Position numbers and translations under genes: made by a program | Notes under the pieces: generated by a model | What the model was told of the DNA's origin: nothing | Database searches by the model: none | What the model saw: the letters and a program-made list of their open reading frames with translations, nothing else | Assembly (NCBI GenBank): GCA_963774445.1 | Contig: CAVZFC010000019.1 | Coordinates: forward strand, 930,001 to 994,000 | Direction of reading: 5' to 3' | DNA from: CAVUQH01 sp963774445 | Lineage (GTDB): Bacteria; Myxococcota_A; Polyangia; Haliangiales; Haliangiaceae | DNA: 64,000 nucleotides | In this document: piece by piece, positions 34,737 to 47,293 of the stretch | Numbering within the stretch: the first letter of the stretch is position 1 | Layout: every line of letters starts with the position of its first letter

Positions 34737-37469
34737 GTGCCGAAGCTGATCATCGAACCGGGCGCAAACGGCGGCGGCGAGCTGGCGCAGCTGGGCGGCA
34801 AGGCGCGAAGCCTGTGCGACCTGGCGGGGCTCGAGCCAGATCGGGTGCCGGCCTGGTTCGCGGTGTCGGCCGAGGTGTTCGCCGACGCTCTCGACGCCGC
34901 CGGGATCGAGGATGCCCTGCGCGGGAGGCTCGAGCAGCTGGCCGCTGCCGGCCCGGATCGCGCGGCGGTCAGTAAGTGCGCCGTCGCGCTGGCGCCGCTG
35001 ATGGATTTATTGACCGTCGGCGACGACGCCGCGCACGCCATCGCCGACGCCTATCAGCGCCTGGGCAAGGGCGAGGTGGCGGTGCGCAGCTCGGCCCTCG
35101 ACGAGGATGGCGCCGAGCGGTCGTTCGCCGGCTGCCTCGACACCTCGCTATTCGTTCGCGGCGCCGACGCGGTGAGGGCCGCCGTCGCCGGCTGCTGGCG
35201 CTCGGCCTTCTCCGAGCGGTCGCTCACCTACCGCGCCGCCCACGGCGCCCTCGACATGGACGGCATCCGCGTGGCGGTGGTCGTGCAGCGGATGGTCTCC
35301 GGCTCGGTCTCCGGCGTGCTGTTCAGCGCCGACCCGTCGCGGCCGGGCGCTGGCCGCGCGCTGATCACCGCGACCTGGGGGCTGGGCGAGGGAGTCGTCT
35401 CCGGGCGCATCGCCTGCGACACCTTCGCCGTCGACCGCGCCACCCGCCAGGTGGTCGAGCGCGACATCGTCAACAAGAGCAGCGCCATCGTCCGCGGCGA
35501 TATCGGCGGTACCCACGAGGTCGAGGTCGCCGCCGAGATGCGCGAGCAGCCGACCCTGTCGGACGACGAGCTGCGCCAGCTGGCCGAGCTCGGGTGGAAG
35601 ATCGAGGAGGCCTACGGCGCGCCGGTCAACGTCGAGTGGACCTGGAGCGAGGAAGGGCCGTGGCTGCTGCAGGCGCGCCCGATCACGACGATCGCCGCCG
35701 ACGCCCCCGCGCCCGCGGGCGGGCAGAAGCGACTGTGGGACAACTCGAACATCATCGAGAGCTACCACGGCGTGACCACGCCGTTGACCTACAGCTTCGC
35801 TCGCCGCGCTTACGCCATCGTCTACCGCCAGGCGTTCGCGCTGCTGGGCGTACCGCCCGGCGAGATCGCCCGCAACGAGCGCATGTTCGAGCAGATGATT
35901 GGCCTGCTCCGCGGCCGGATCTACTACAACCTCGAGTCGTGGTACCGGGCGCTGCAGCTTCTGCCCGGCTACAAGTTCAACGCCGAGTTCATGGAGCAGA
36001 TGATGGGCGTGGGCGAGAAGGCCGACTTCGGCATCGCCCGCCCGCCGGCCGGCTCGGCGCTGCGCCGCTACGGCGTCGAGCTGCCCCGCCTGGTCGCTTC
36101 GCTGGGCCAGCTGGCGCTGCGCTTCGCCCGCGCCCAGCGGCTGGTCAACGACTTCTTCGACGGCTTCGGCGACGCCTACGGCGACTTCCAGGAGCTCGAC
36201 CCCCAGGCGATGGGCCTGGACGATCTGGTCGCGACCTACCTCGAGGCCGAGCGGCGGATCCTCCAGCGCTGGCAGGCGCCGATCGTCAACGACATCCTGG
36301 CGATGATCTTCTTCGGTGCGCTGCGCAAGGCGCTCACCACCTGGGGCCTGGGCGACGCGTCGCTGCACAACGATCTCCTGTGCGGCGAGGGCGGGCTGGA
36401 GTTGACCGAGCCGACGCGCAACCTGCTCGCGATCATGGTCGATGTCCGCCGCGACGCGGCGCTGTGCCAGCTGCTCGGCGCGTCGTCTGCCGAGGAGATT
36501 CGCGCGCGGGTCGAGTCGCAGCCGGTGTTCTCCTGGCTGAAGGTGCGCATCGATCAACACGTCGCCCGCTTCGGCGACCGCTGCGTCGACGAGCTCAAGC
36601 TCGAGCAGCCGACGCTGCGCGACGACCCGACCTTCCTGTACGCGGCGCTCAAAGGCTACCTGGCCGCGCCTCCGGTCACCGTCGAGGAGATGGAGGCGCG
36701 CGAGAAGGCGATTCGCGCCGACGCCGAGGTGCGCGTTCGCGGCGCCCTGGGGCCGGGTCGGCGGCAGCTGTTCGACTGGCTGCTGGCCCGCGCGCGGATG
36801 CACGTGAAGAACCGCGAGAACCTGCGCTTCGCCCGCACCCGCGCCTTCGGCCTGGTGCGCCGCCTGGTGGTGGCGATGGGCGAGCGCCTGGCCGCGGCAG
36901 GGCGCCTGGCTGCGGCCAGTGACGTCTTCTATCTCGAGATCGGCGAGCTGGTCGCGTTTGCCCGCGGCACCGCGACGACGACCGATCTGGCCGGTCTGGT
37001 CGACGTGCGCAAGCGCGAGTACGCCGGCTACCGCGCCGAGCCGTCGCCGCCCGAGCGTTTCTGGACCGAGGGCGCCGTCTACCTGGCCGCCGGCCTCGAC
37101 CGTCCGGTGCCCGCGCCCCACGCCGGCGAAGGCCCGGCCCGGATCGGCGACGTCCTCACTGGCATCGGCGCTTCGCCCGGCGTCGTCCGCGCGCGCGCGC
37201 GGCTGATCACCGACCCGCGCACGGCGTCCCTGCAGGGCGAGGTGCTGGTCGCCAATCGCACCGACCCCGGCTGGGTTCCGCTGTTTCCATCGGCCGTCGC
37301 CGTGGTCGTCGAGCGCGGCAGCGTGCTGTCGCACTCGGCGATCGTCGCCCGCGAGTTCGGCATCCCCTGCGTTGTCGGCATCCGCGATGCGTTGGCGAAG
37401 CTGCGCGACGGCCAGCTGATCGAAGTTGACGGCAGCGCGGGGACTCTCACGCTGCTCGGCGACGACTAG
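34737..37469 (+). CDS. PEP-synthase / rifampicin-phosphotransferase-like dikinase
   Basis: A 910-residue protein with an N-terminal ATP-grasp domain (PPDK_N): VRSSALDEDGAERSFAG, then VLFSADPSRPG and WLLQARPIT near residue 320. A central helical domain carries GEGGLELTEPTRNL. The C-terminal swivelling His domain has GSVLSHSAIVAREFGIPCVVG, with the phosphorylated histidine. There is no C-terminal PEP-binding barrel. This matches the three-part layout of rifampicin phosphotransferase and related dikinases, not true PEP synthase. These enzymes move the beta-phosphate of ATP to a small molecule. GTG 34737 lies two bases after the UbiA-like stop. In this context a lipid or isoprenoid alcohol is a possible acceptor; that is inference. 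Confidence 0.85.
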   Translation: MPKLIIEPGANGGGELAQLGGKARSLCDLAGLEPDRVPAWFAVSAEVFADALDAAGIEDALRGRLEQLAAAGPDRAAVSKCAVALAPLMDLLTVGDDAAHAIADAYQRLGKGEVAVRSSALDEDGAERSFAGCLDTSLFVRGADAVRAAVAGCWRSAFSERSLTYRAAHGALDMDGIRVAVVVQRMVSGSVSGVLFSADPSRPGAGRALITATWGLGEGVVSGRIACDTFAVDRATRQVVERDIVNKSSAIVRGDIGGTHEVEVAAEMREQPTLSDDELRQLAELGWKIEEAYGAPVNVEWTWSEEGPWLLQARPITTIAADAPAPAGGQKRLWDNSNIIESYHGVTTPLTYSFARRAYAIVYRQAFALLGVPPGEIARNERMFEQMIGLLRGRIYYNLESWYRALQLLPGYKFNAEFMEQMMGVGEKADFGIARPPAGSALRRYGVELPRLVASLGQLALRFARAQRLVNDFFDGFGDAYGDFQELDPQAMGLDDLVATYLEAERRILQRWQAPIVNDILAMIFFGALRKALTTWGLGDASLHNDLLCGEGGLELTEPTRNLLAIMVDVRRDAALCQLLGASSAEEIRARVESQPVFSWLKVRIDQHVARFGDRCVDELKLEQPTLRDDPTFLYAALKGYLAAPPVTVEEMEAREKAIRADAEVRVRGALGPGRRQLFDWLLARARMHVKNRENLRFARTRAFGLVRRLVVAMGERLAAAGRLAAASDVFYLEIGELVAFARGTATTTDLAGLVDVRKREYAGYRAEPSPPERFWTEGAVYLAAGLDRPVPAPHAGEGPARIGDVLTGIGASPGVVRARARLITDPRTASLQGEVLVANRTDPGWVPLFPSAVAVVVERGSVLSHSAIVAREFGIPCVVGIRDALAKLRDGQLIEVDGSAGTLTLLGDD

Positions 37470-37494
37470 GCGCGTTGTCCTGGCGCAGCTGGCG

Positions 37495-37690
37495 CGTCCT
37501 TCGACTACGGCCGCGCTCCGCGCGGCCTCCGCTCAGGACGACCGGAACCTGAGGTTCGCGTTTGCGTTTGCGTTTGCGTTCGCGACACCCCGGTCACCCT
37601 GCGCGGAGCGCGCGTAGTCGAAGGGTAGCGCGCGGAGCGCGCGTAGTCGAAGGGTAGCGCGCGGAGCGCGCGTAGTCGAAGGGTGCGGCT
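37495..37690. repeat. Palindromic intergenic repeat: three 29-base copies plus an inverted relative
   Basis: Three direct copies, 29 bases each, start at 37602, 37631 and 37660. Each holds a GC-rich inverted repeat (CGCGCGGAGCGCGCG) followed by TAGTCGAAGG. A related element in opposite orientation lies at about 37499-37535 (CCTTCGACTACGGCCGCGC, later CTCAGGACGACC). Between them is a hexamer run, GCGTTT repeated (about 37558-37580). The copies are adjacent with no spacers, so this is not a CRISPR. It looks like a REP/MITE-type extragenic element, between the ends of a plus-strand and a minus-strand gene. Confidence 0.8.
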
Positions 37691-37693
37691 TGC

Positions 37694-37715
37694 GCGCCCG
37701 GGCGTCCGGGCGCGT
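37694..37715. terminator. GC hairpin between convergent genes, possible terminator
   Basis: A perfect nine-base stem (CGCGCCCGG, loop GCGT, CCGGGCGCG) lies just beyond the coq4 stop and after the repeat array. No T-run follows on either strand, so intrinsic termination is not assured. It sits where two transcription units converge. Confidence 0.4.
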
Positions 37716-37723
37716 CGGCGTCT

Positions 37724-38449
37724 TCAGGCGGCGTGGCGCCGGCGAGCCCACGGCGTCTGGCGCACCGGCTCGTAGTCGGGCACCGCTTCGATGCCGAGCT
37801 CGGCGCGGACCTCGTCGAGGGGCCGCTCCAGCAGCGCGGCCCAGTCGCGGGGCGGCAGCCAGGCGGCGCTGCGCCCGCGGCGGTAGCCGTCGACGATCAT
37901 CCGCCTGCCGTCGCGGGTCGGGTTGAACAGGATGCCCAGGCTGGCCAGGAACCCGATGCCCGGGTGTCCGGTCTGCGCGAACGTGAACGCGAGCAGCGAC
38001 GCTTCGCCGAGCAGATCGCCCTTGTAGCCGGTCACCGTGTGCCACAGATCGTGGCTGTCGCGCATCCGCTCGCGGAAATAACCGATCTCGCTGTCGGGGG
38101 CGTAGTAGCGCTCGTCGGTGCCGTCGACGCTGGCTTCGACCAGGCCGTCGGCGGTGATTCCTTCGGACTCGAGAAACGTCAGATAGGCGCGGCCGAGGCT
38201 GTCCTCGGGCATTGCGGCCAGCCGATCGCGGTCGCGCAGGATCGCCAGCAGATCGTCGCGGGACTCGAGCAGGCGCACGCCGTCGGCGTCGCCGCGGAAC
38301 CGCTTGACCATGCGCTGGGGCGCGCCGAACGACAGCGCCTCGGCGATGCGGAACACCTGCGAGGTGTCCTCGGGGTTGGCCAGGGCAGCGCGCGTGGCGC
38401 GGGCGACGGTGCGGAGACGATGAAGCGGGGATGGGGTCGTCGTGGTCAT
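37724..38449 (-). CDS. Coq4-like protein
   Basis: A 241-residue Coq4-family protein. Coq4 acts in ubiquinone synthesis, and its hallmark metal-binding motif HDxxH is seen as SHDLWHTVTGYKGDLLGE near residue 133. LSFGAPQRMVKRFRGDADG in the N-terminal part and GIGFLASLGILFNPTRDGR after the motif also match the family pattern. It is divergent from a TetR-type regulator, with a clear operator between them, so expression is probably repressed by that regulator. Many bacterial Coq4-like proteins lie outside ubiquinone pathways, and no other ubi genes are visible here except a UbiA-like one 3 kb away. The role is therefore open. Confidence 0.85.
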   Translation of the reverse strand: MTTTTPSPLHRLRTVARATRAALANPEDTSQVFRIAEALSFGAPQRMVKRFRGDADGVRLLESRDDLLAILRDRDRLAAMPEDSLGRAYLTFLESEGITADGLVEASVDGTDERYYAPDSEIGYFRERMRDSHDLWHTVTGYKGDLLGEASLLAFTFAQTGHPGIGFLASLGILFNPTRDGRRMIVDGYRRGRSAAWLPPRDWAALLERPLDEVRAELGIEAVPDYEPVRQTPWARRRHAA

Positions 38450-38480
38450 GAGGGCCTCCAGGTCAGGTGGGCAACTTCGT

Positions 38481-38522
38481 ACTTACAATCTTGTAAGTAA
38501 CCACAACTTACAATTCTGTCAA
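38481..38522. promoter_or_regulatory. TetR-type operator and probable coq4 promoter
   Basis: A perfect inverted repeat ACTTACAA-TC-TTGTAAGT spans 38481-38498. A second left half-site ACTTACAA occurs at 38506-38513. On the minus strand a consensus -35 box TTGACA (complement of 38517-38522) lies 17 bases upstream of TACTTA, so the operator would cover the -10 region of the coq4 promoter. This AT-rich stretch stands out from its surroundings. It is the natural binding site for the adjacent TetR protein. Confidence 0.8.
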
Positions 38523-38546
38523 CAACTGCGCTATCATTACGCGCAA

Positions 38547-39179
38547 ATGGGCGGAAAGACACGCATACGCCGCACCGCCGAGGAGGCGCGCGAGCGCATT
38601 CTCGACGTCGCCGAGAGCCAGCTGCGCGCGCGCGGCCCCGACGGGCTGCGCCTCAAGGAGCTGGCGCGCGAGGTCGGCATCTCGCACCCGGCGATCCTCC
38701 ATCACTTCGGCAGCCGCACCGGCCTGGTGCGCGCGGTGGTGGCGCGCATCACCCACCGCGTGCAGCAGCAGATCGTCAGCGCGCTCGACCACGACATCCA
38801 GCCGGCGTCGGGCGCAACCCTGCTCGACCGGGTCTTTCGCGTCATGGCCGAGCCGGGCCTGGCGCGCATGTTGGCGTGGTTGTCCCTCAGCCCGGAGGTG
38901 TCGCTCGACAATCCGATGGCCACCCACGTGCGCGACATCGCCGAGGCGATGCACCGGATCCGCTGCCAGCGCAAACCCGAGGGCGAGCCGGCCTTCGAGG
39001 ACACGCTGTTCACCGTGCTGCTCGCCGCGATGGCGCCAATCGGCAACGCCATCGCCGGCGACGCGCTGCGCGCCAGCGCCGGACTGGCCGGCGATCCCGA
39101 CGCCGACCGCCGGTTCATCGTCTGGCTGGCCAACCTGGTGCACCAGCACCTGGACGGCAGCGACGAGCGAGCCCGCTAG
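38547..39179 (+). CDS. TetR-family transcriptional regulator
   Basis: A 210-residue DNA-binding repressor. The N-terminal helix-turn-helix is typical: AEEARERILDVAESQLRARG, then GLRLKELAREVGISHPAILHHFGSRTGLV (residues about 10-58). The ligand-binding C-terminal domain is alpha-helical and not recognisable to ligand. ATG 38547 follows the operator region by about 30 bases, so autoregulation with the divergent coq4-like gene is likely. The TAG overlaps the end of the opposite-strand response regulator by four bases. Confidence 0.9.
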   Translation: MGGKTRIRRTAEEARERILDVAESQLRARGPDGLRLKELAREVGISHPAILHHFGSRTGLVRAVVARITHRVQQQIVSALDHDIQPASGATLLDRVFRVMAEPGLARMLAWLSLSPEVSLDNPMATHVRDIAEAMHRIRCQRKPEGEPAFEDTLFTVLLAAMAPIGNAIAGDALRASAGLAGDPDADRRFIVWLANLVHQHLDGSDERAR

Positions 39180-40033
39180 TTCTTCAGCTTCTTGGTCAGC
39201 GCGTCGATCTGGCGGCGCAGCTTGGCGTTGCCGGCGCCGCCCTGGGGCGGCTCGCTGGCGCGCGGCCGCGCGCGCAGCGGCGGCTCGGCGGTTGGCACGC
39301 CGGCGCTGTGGCACATCGCGCGCAGGCGCGCGCAGATCTCGGGCGTCAGGCCGACCATCAAGATCGACGTCGCGCGGTGGCCGTCAACCGGATCGGTCTC
39401 GACCGCGCGGACCTCGGCGGCGATCGACAGCACCAGCTCGTCGGGCAAGCTGAGCGCGACCATCAACCAATCGCCGGGCAACAGCGACGGGTTGCCGCGA
39501 ACCGTGAGCAGGTGGGTGCCGGTAACGTGCTCGTCGCACAGCTTGCCGACCTGTCGCCAGTCGCGGCAGGTCACCTTGATCCTGCGCTGGACGCGGCGCG
39601 GGGAGGCCGAGGCCGGCGTGACCCGCTCGTCGCGCGGCGGCTGGGGCAGTCGCTGCCGGCTGCCACGGGCCATCCGCGCGCGCGCCTCGTTGAGATCGCG
39701 GACCACCGCGCGCACGTCGGCGACCGTCCAGACCTTGGGCAGCACGCGGCCGATCGACTCGGCCTGGCGGATTACCGCGTCGGTCGGTGCGCTGCCGGTG
39801 CAGAAGGCGATCGGCAGCTCGTGCGCCATCGCCCGGATCGCGCGGGCCAGCTCGACCCCCGACATGCCGGGCATGTCGATGTCGGTGATCACCGCGTCGA
39901 ACCCACCGTCGCGAAAGCGCTCGAGGGCGTCGTCGGGATGGCAGGTGACCACGGTCTTGTGCCCGAGCCTCTTGAGCACCCGCCCGAGCAGCGCGCCGAA
40001 GCTCTGCTCGTCATCCACGACCAATATTTTCAT
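39176..40033 (-). CDS. Receiver-PilZ response regulator
   Basis: A 285-residue two-domain protein. Residues 1-120 are a CheY-like receiver: ILVVDDEQ, phospho-acceptor Asp in VITDIDMPGMSG, Thr in AFCTGS, and Lys in VLPKVW. Residues about 150-240 look like a PilZ domain (RRIKVTCRDWRQVG, then GTHLLTVRGNPSLLPGDWLMVALSLPD). The canonical RxxxR and DxSxxG motifs of c-di-GMP binding are not cleanly preserved, so c-di-GMP binding is uncertain. The C-terminus has a short basic helix. Its receiver is closely similar to that of the single-domain regulator 140 bases upstream, suggesting duplication. Confidence 0.82.
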   Translation of the reverse strand: MKILVVDDEQSFGALLGRVLKRLGHKTVVTCHPDDALERFRDGGFDAVITDIDMPGMSGVELARAIRAMAHELPIAFCTGSAPTDAVIRQAESIGRVLPKVWTVADVRAVVRDLNEARARMARGSRQRLPQPPRDERVTPASASPRRVQRRIKVTCRDWRQVGKLCDEHVTGTHLLTVRGNPSLLPGDWLMVALSLPDELVLSIAAEVRAVETDPVDGHRATSILMVGLTPEICARLRAMCHSAGVPTAEPPLRARPRASEPPQGGAGNAKLRRQIDALTKKLKN

Positions 40034-40172
40034 GCCGTCCCCATCGCGTTAGCGTCGATACTCATTTTCGCCACTGTAACGCGTGTTTCAAGCACGAAAT
40101 GTGCCCGCGATCGCCGGCGTTAAGTCCCAGGTAGTTGGAATCGCCGCAATTTCGGGAGTGCAATCTCTGTTG

Positions 40173-40553
40173 TCACTTGGCCGCAACAAACGTTGCGCCC
40201 AGGGACAACAGGATGGCTCGCACGTCAGCTTCGCTGGCGCCCTTGCCCCGAACCGGGCCGAGCGTTAACGCCTCTTCCCGGCGTCCGCCGGCCGGGTCGC
40301 TGCCGGTGCAGAAGGCGATCGGCAGGTCGTCGCGCTGCTGCCGCAGACAGCGCGCAAGCTCGATTCCGCTCATCTCCGGCATGTCGATGTCGGTGATGAC
40401 GGCGTCGAACGTCTGCTCGCGGAACAGCGCCAGGGCGTCGTCGGGGTGCAGCGCGAGGGTTGGCTGGTGTCCCAGGCGGCGCAGCGATCTGCCCATCGAT
40501 CGGGCAAAGCCGACTTCGTCGTCCACTACGAGGATGCGGAGGCTGCGGGACAC
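40173..40553 (-). CDS. Single-domain response regulator (CheY-like)
   Basis: A 126-residue receiver domain with no output domain. RILVVDDEVGFARSMGRSLRRLGHQ opens the fold; the phospho-acceptor Asp is in VITDIDMPEMSG, with AFCTGSDP after it. Its sequence follows the neighbouring receiver-PilZ protein segment by segment, so the two are probably paralogues. The usual lysine near residue 103 is shifted (GPVRGKGAS), so phosphorylation chemistry may differ. It is divergent from the sigma-54-type activator at 40708. No histidine kinase is encoded nearby. Confidence 0.85.
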   Translation of the reverse strand: MSRSLRILVVDDEVGFARSMGRSLRRLGHQPTLALHPDDALALFREQTFDAVITDIDMPEMSGIELARCLRQQRDDLPIAFCTGSDPAGGRREEALTLGPVRGKGASEADVRAILLSLGATFVAAK

Positions 40554-40664
40554 GGGAAACTCCCAGCGGTTCTATAAGCATTCGCCATGCCGGTCCAGGA
40601 ATCTCCGCCGTGGACAGCAGTCCCGCGCCCTTACGTGAGGCGGCCTCATCCGGAGGGGCAACAG

Positions 40665-40691
40665 ATGTTGACACAGGTGCAACAAACGTTG
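40665..40691. repeat. Imperfect direct repeat upstream of the sigma-54-type activator (second copy at 40167-40195)
   Basis: TGTTGACACAGG then GCAACAAACGTTG ends about 17 bases before the activator's GTG. A near copy, TGTTGTCACTTGG then GCAACAAACGTTG, lies at 40167-40195 across the 3' end of the single-domain regulator gene. The 13 bases GCAACAAACGTTG are identical and contain CAAC/GTTG arms. It may be a regulator binding site or a by-product of duplication. Confidence 0.4.
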
Positions 40692-40707
40692 TCATCTGGG
40701 ATACAGC

Positions 40708-42271
<1,564 letters not shown>

Positions 42272-42349
42272 GGCCGGCTCGATCTTGCCTACATCGGAGC
42301 AGTCCTCCGAAAAATTGCCCCTTTGCACCGCCCATGCCTATCACAAGGT

Positions 42350-43235
42350 GTGGCATCGGGGCGTAACCGCAACGCGCGCAGAGCGCGCAAGAACCGCAAG
42401 CTGGGGCCGCCGATCTGGCGCCGGCTTCCGCCCCCGCGCGCACTCGGTCAACTTCTGCTGCGCGCGGCCCGCGCGTCGGTGCCGGCGTTGGTCGCCCTGG
42501 TGTCGGCGGCGGTGGTCGGCGGCGGCGGCCTGTACGGCTACCGCTGGCTGACCGGATCGGACGACTTCGCCGTCACCCGGCTCGAGGTTCGCGGCGGCGG
42601 CGCCCACTCGGACGAGGCCCGCGTGCGCACGCTGCTGGGGGTCGGTCAGGGCGACAACATCTTTCGCGTGTCAACGGCGGCGCTCGAAGAGCGCCTCGTA
42701 GCCGATCCGTGGATCGCGGGCGCTCGCGTCAGCCGGCGCCTGCCCGACACCCTGATCGCCGAGGTCAGCGAGGAGCACGCCGCCGCGGTGGTCGAGCTCG
42801 GCGGCCTCTACCTGGCCGACAGCGCCGGGCGGGTGTTCAAGCGGGTCAACGTCGCCGCCGGCGAGGGGTTGGGACTGCCGATCGTCACCGGCATCACGCG
42901 CAAGGCCTACGTCCGTTCGCCCGAGAGCGCGGCGGCCAAGGTGCGTGAAGCGCTCGAGGCGCTGGCCGTCTACCGCACCGTGGACGGTCGCCCGACCGTC
43001 AGCGAAGTTCACCTCGACGCCCGCCAGGGCGTGGTCTTCTACACCTACGACGGCGCCATGGCGATCCGGGTGGGCAGCGGCGACGACGCCGACATCGCCC
43101 GCCGGCTGGTCACCTTCGACGCCGCCTGGGGTGCGCTCAGCCAGGAAGAACGCGCGGCCGCGCGGGTCGTGTACGTGGACAACCAGGCGAGGCCCGACCG
43201 AGTGACGGTCGGGTTCGCAGAACCGAGACGCAGCG

Positions 43236-43243
<8 letters not shown>
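42350..43243 (+). CDS. ftsQ: Cell-division protein FtsQ
   Basis: FtsQ is a bitopic inner-membrane protein that links early and late divisome parts through FtsB and FtsL. After a basic cytoplasmic tail (RNRNARRARKNRK) a membrane segment (PALVALVSAAVVGGGGLYG) leads into the POTRA domain (FAVTRLEVRGGG, LLGVGQGDNIFRVSTAALEERL, PWIAGARVSRRLPDTLIAEV) and the FtsQ beta domain. The start is uncertain: GTG 42350 gives 297 residues, and TTG 42323 is the upstream alternative. The gene's end overlaps the ftsA start by eight bases. It begins the second dcw block after the 25-kb insertion. Confidence 0.9.
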
Positions 43244-44462
<1,219 letters not shown>

Positions 44463-44576
44463 CCCGATTCAGCGGTCGATTCGCCTAGCACGAATGAAAA
44501 AGCCGACGCAAAAAATTTGGCCCGATCCATCCCCAGGTAGATAACCGGGGGAGTACACGGGGAGGAAAGCGAACTC
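44463..44576 (+). promoter_or_regulatory. ftsZ leader with strong ribosome-binding site
   Basis: The 114 bases between ftsA and ftsZ include an A-rich stretch (ATGAAAAAG, then GCAAAAAATTTGG) that is unusual in this DNA, and a strong GGAGGAAAG ribosome-binding site at 44561-44569, eight bases before the ATG. A separate ftsZ promoter is plausible, but I cannot fix -35 and -10 boxes. Confidence 0.5.
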
Positions 44577-46151
<1,575 letters not shown>

Positions 46152-46200
46152 ACCGCTCCCTCTCGGCGCCCGCCCCGGCGTCGTCGTTGCTGTCTGCGAG

Positions 46201-46229
46201 GCCGCGCTGATGCGCGGCTTCGCGCTTTT
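46201..46229 (+). terminator. Probable intrinsic terminator after ftsZ
   Basis: A perfect stem GCCGCGC-TGAT-GCGCGGC (46201-46218) is followed by TTCGCGCTTTT, about 50 bases after the ftsZ stop and before the next start. The T-run is short and interrupted. Confidence 0.55.
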
Positions 46230-46246
46230 CGGGTAGGGTCGGAGCC

Positions 46247-46873
<627 letters not shown>

Positions 46874-46929
46874 TCGCCACGGATCGGCTCAAAAAACGCC
46901 TCCGGGGCACATTTTGACCCGGTTCGGCG

Positions 46930-46957
46930 TTGAAGACCGCGAATGCGAGGCTACTAT
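46930..46957 (+). promoter_or_regulatory. Probable promoter of the histone gene
   Basis: TTGAAG (46930-46935) and TACTAT (46952-46957) are separated by 16 bases, a fair sigma-70-like match, about 75 bases before the ATG. The leader also holds GAAGGAATTGAAGGATCGGAGGATC-like purine-rich sequence giving a ribosome-binding site (GGAGG at about 47022-47026). Confidence 0.6.
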
Positions 46958-47033
46958 GCCCACCGCTTGAAACCGGCTGAGGGGCTCGGCCTCGTCGAAT
47001 CTCGAAGGAATTGAAGGATCGGAGGATCTGCTC

Positions 47034-47225
47034 ATGAACAAGAAGAACCGTGACGTTGTCCTCGTGGTGGGCAGCAAGGTGAAGGATGTCGTGCGTGAAG
47101 CTGGCCTGCAGAGCTCGGGTGAGCTCGTCGAGGCGGTCTCGAACAAGGTCTACGACCTGATCGAGGCGGCCTGCGCGCGCGCCAGCGAGAACGGCCGCAA
47201 GACCGTTCGCGCGTACGACCTGTAG
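47034..47225 (+). CDS. Bacterial histone (single histone-fold protein)
   Basis: A 63-residue protein matching the minimal histone fold in order and length. A first helix (VVGSKVKDVVREAG) is followed by loop QSS. A long central helix (GELVEAVSNKVYDLIEAACARASENG) leads to the loop GRKTVR and a short last helix start AYDL. The NGRKTVRxxDL ending parallels archaeal histones (AGRKTIKAEDI) and the Bdellovibrio protein Bd0055, a major chromatin component there. Basic residues at the start (MNKKNR) fit DNA contact. It has its own promoter-like boxes and a strong terminator, so it is probably a highly expressed single gene. DNA binding is inferred from the fold. Confidence 0.85.
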   Translation: MNKKNRDVVLVVGSKVKDVVREAGLQSSGELVEAVSNKVYDLIEAACARASENGRKTVRAYDL

Positions 47226-47246
47226 ACCGAATCAGGTCTGGTTTTC

Positions 47247-47284
47247 GAGCCGGGAAGGCGTGTCCTTCCCGGCTCTCGTCTTTT
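47247..47284 (+). terminator. Strong intrinsic terminator after the histone gene
   Basis: A perfect 12-base stem, GAGCCGGGAAGG (47247-47258) and CCTTCCCGGCTC (47264-47275), with a five-base loop, followed by TCGTCTTTT. It lies 22 bases after the stop and may serve both this gene and the convergent aroE. Confidence 0.9.
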
Positions 47285-47293
47285 CGGCGTCAG

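Noticed and set aside
34737..37469. True PEP synthase (PpsA)
   Set aside because: The C-terminal PEP-binding barrel is missing and the His domain ends the protein, as in rifampicin phosphotransferase-type dikinases.
37602..37690. CRISPR array
   Set aside because: The 29-base units are directly adjacent with no spacers and are palindromic, and there are no cas genes nearby.
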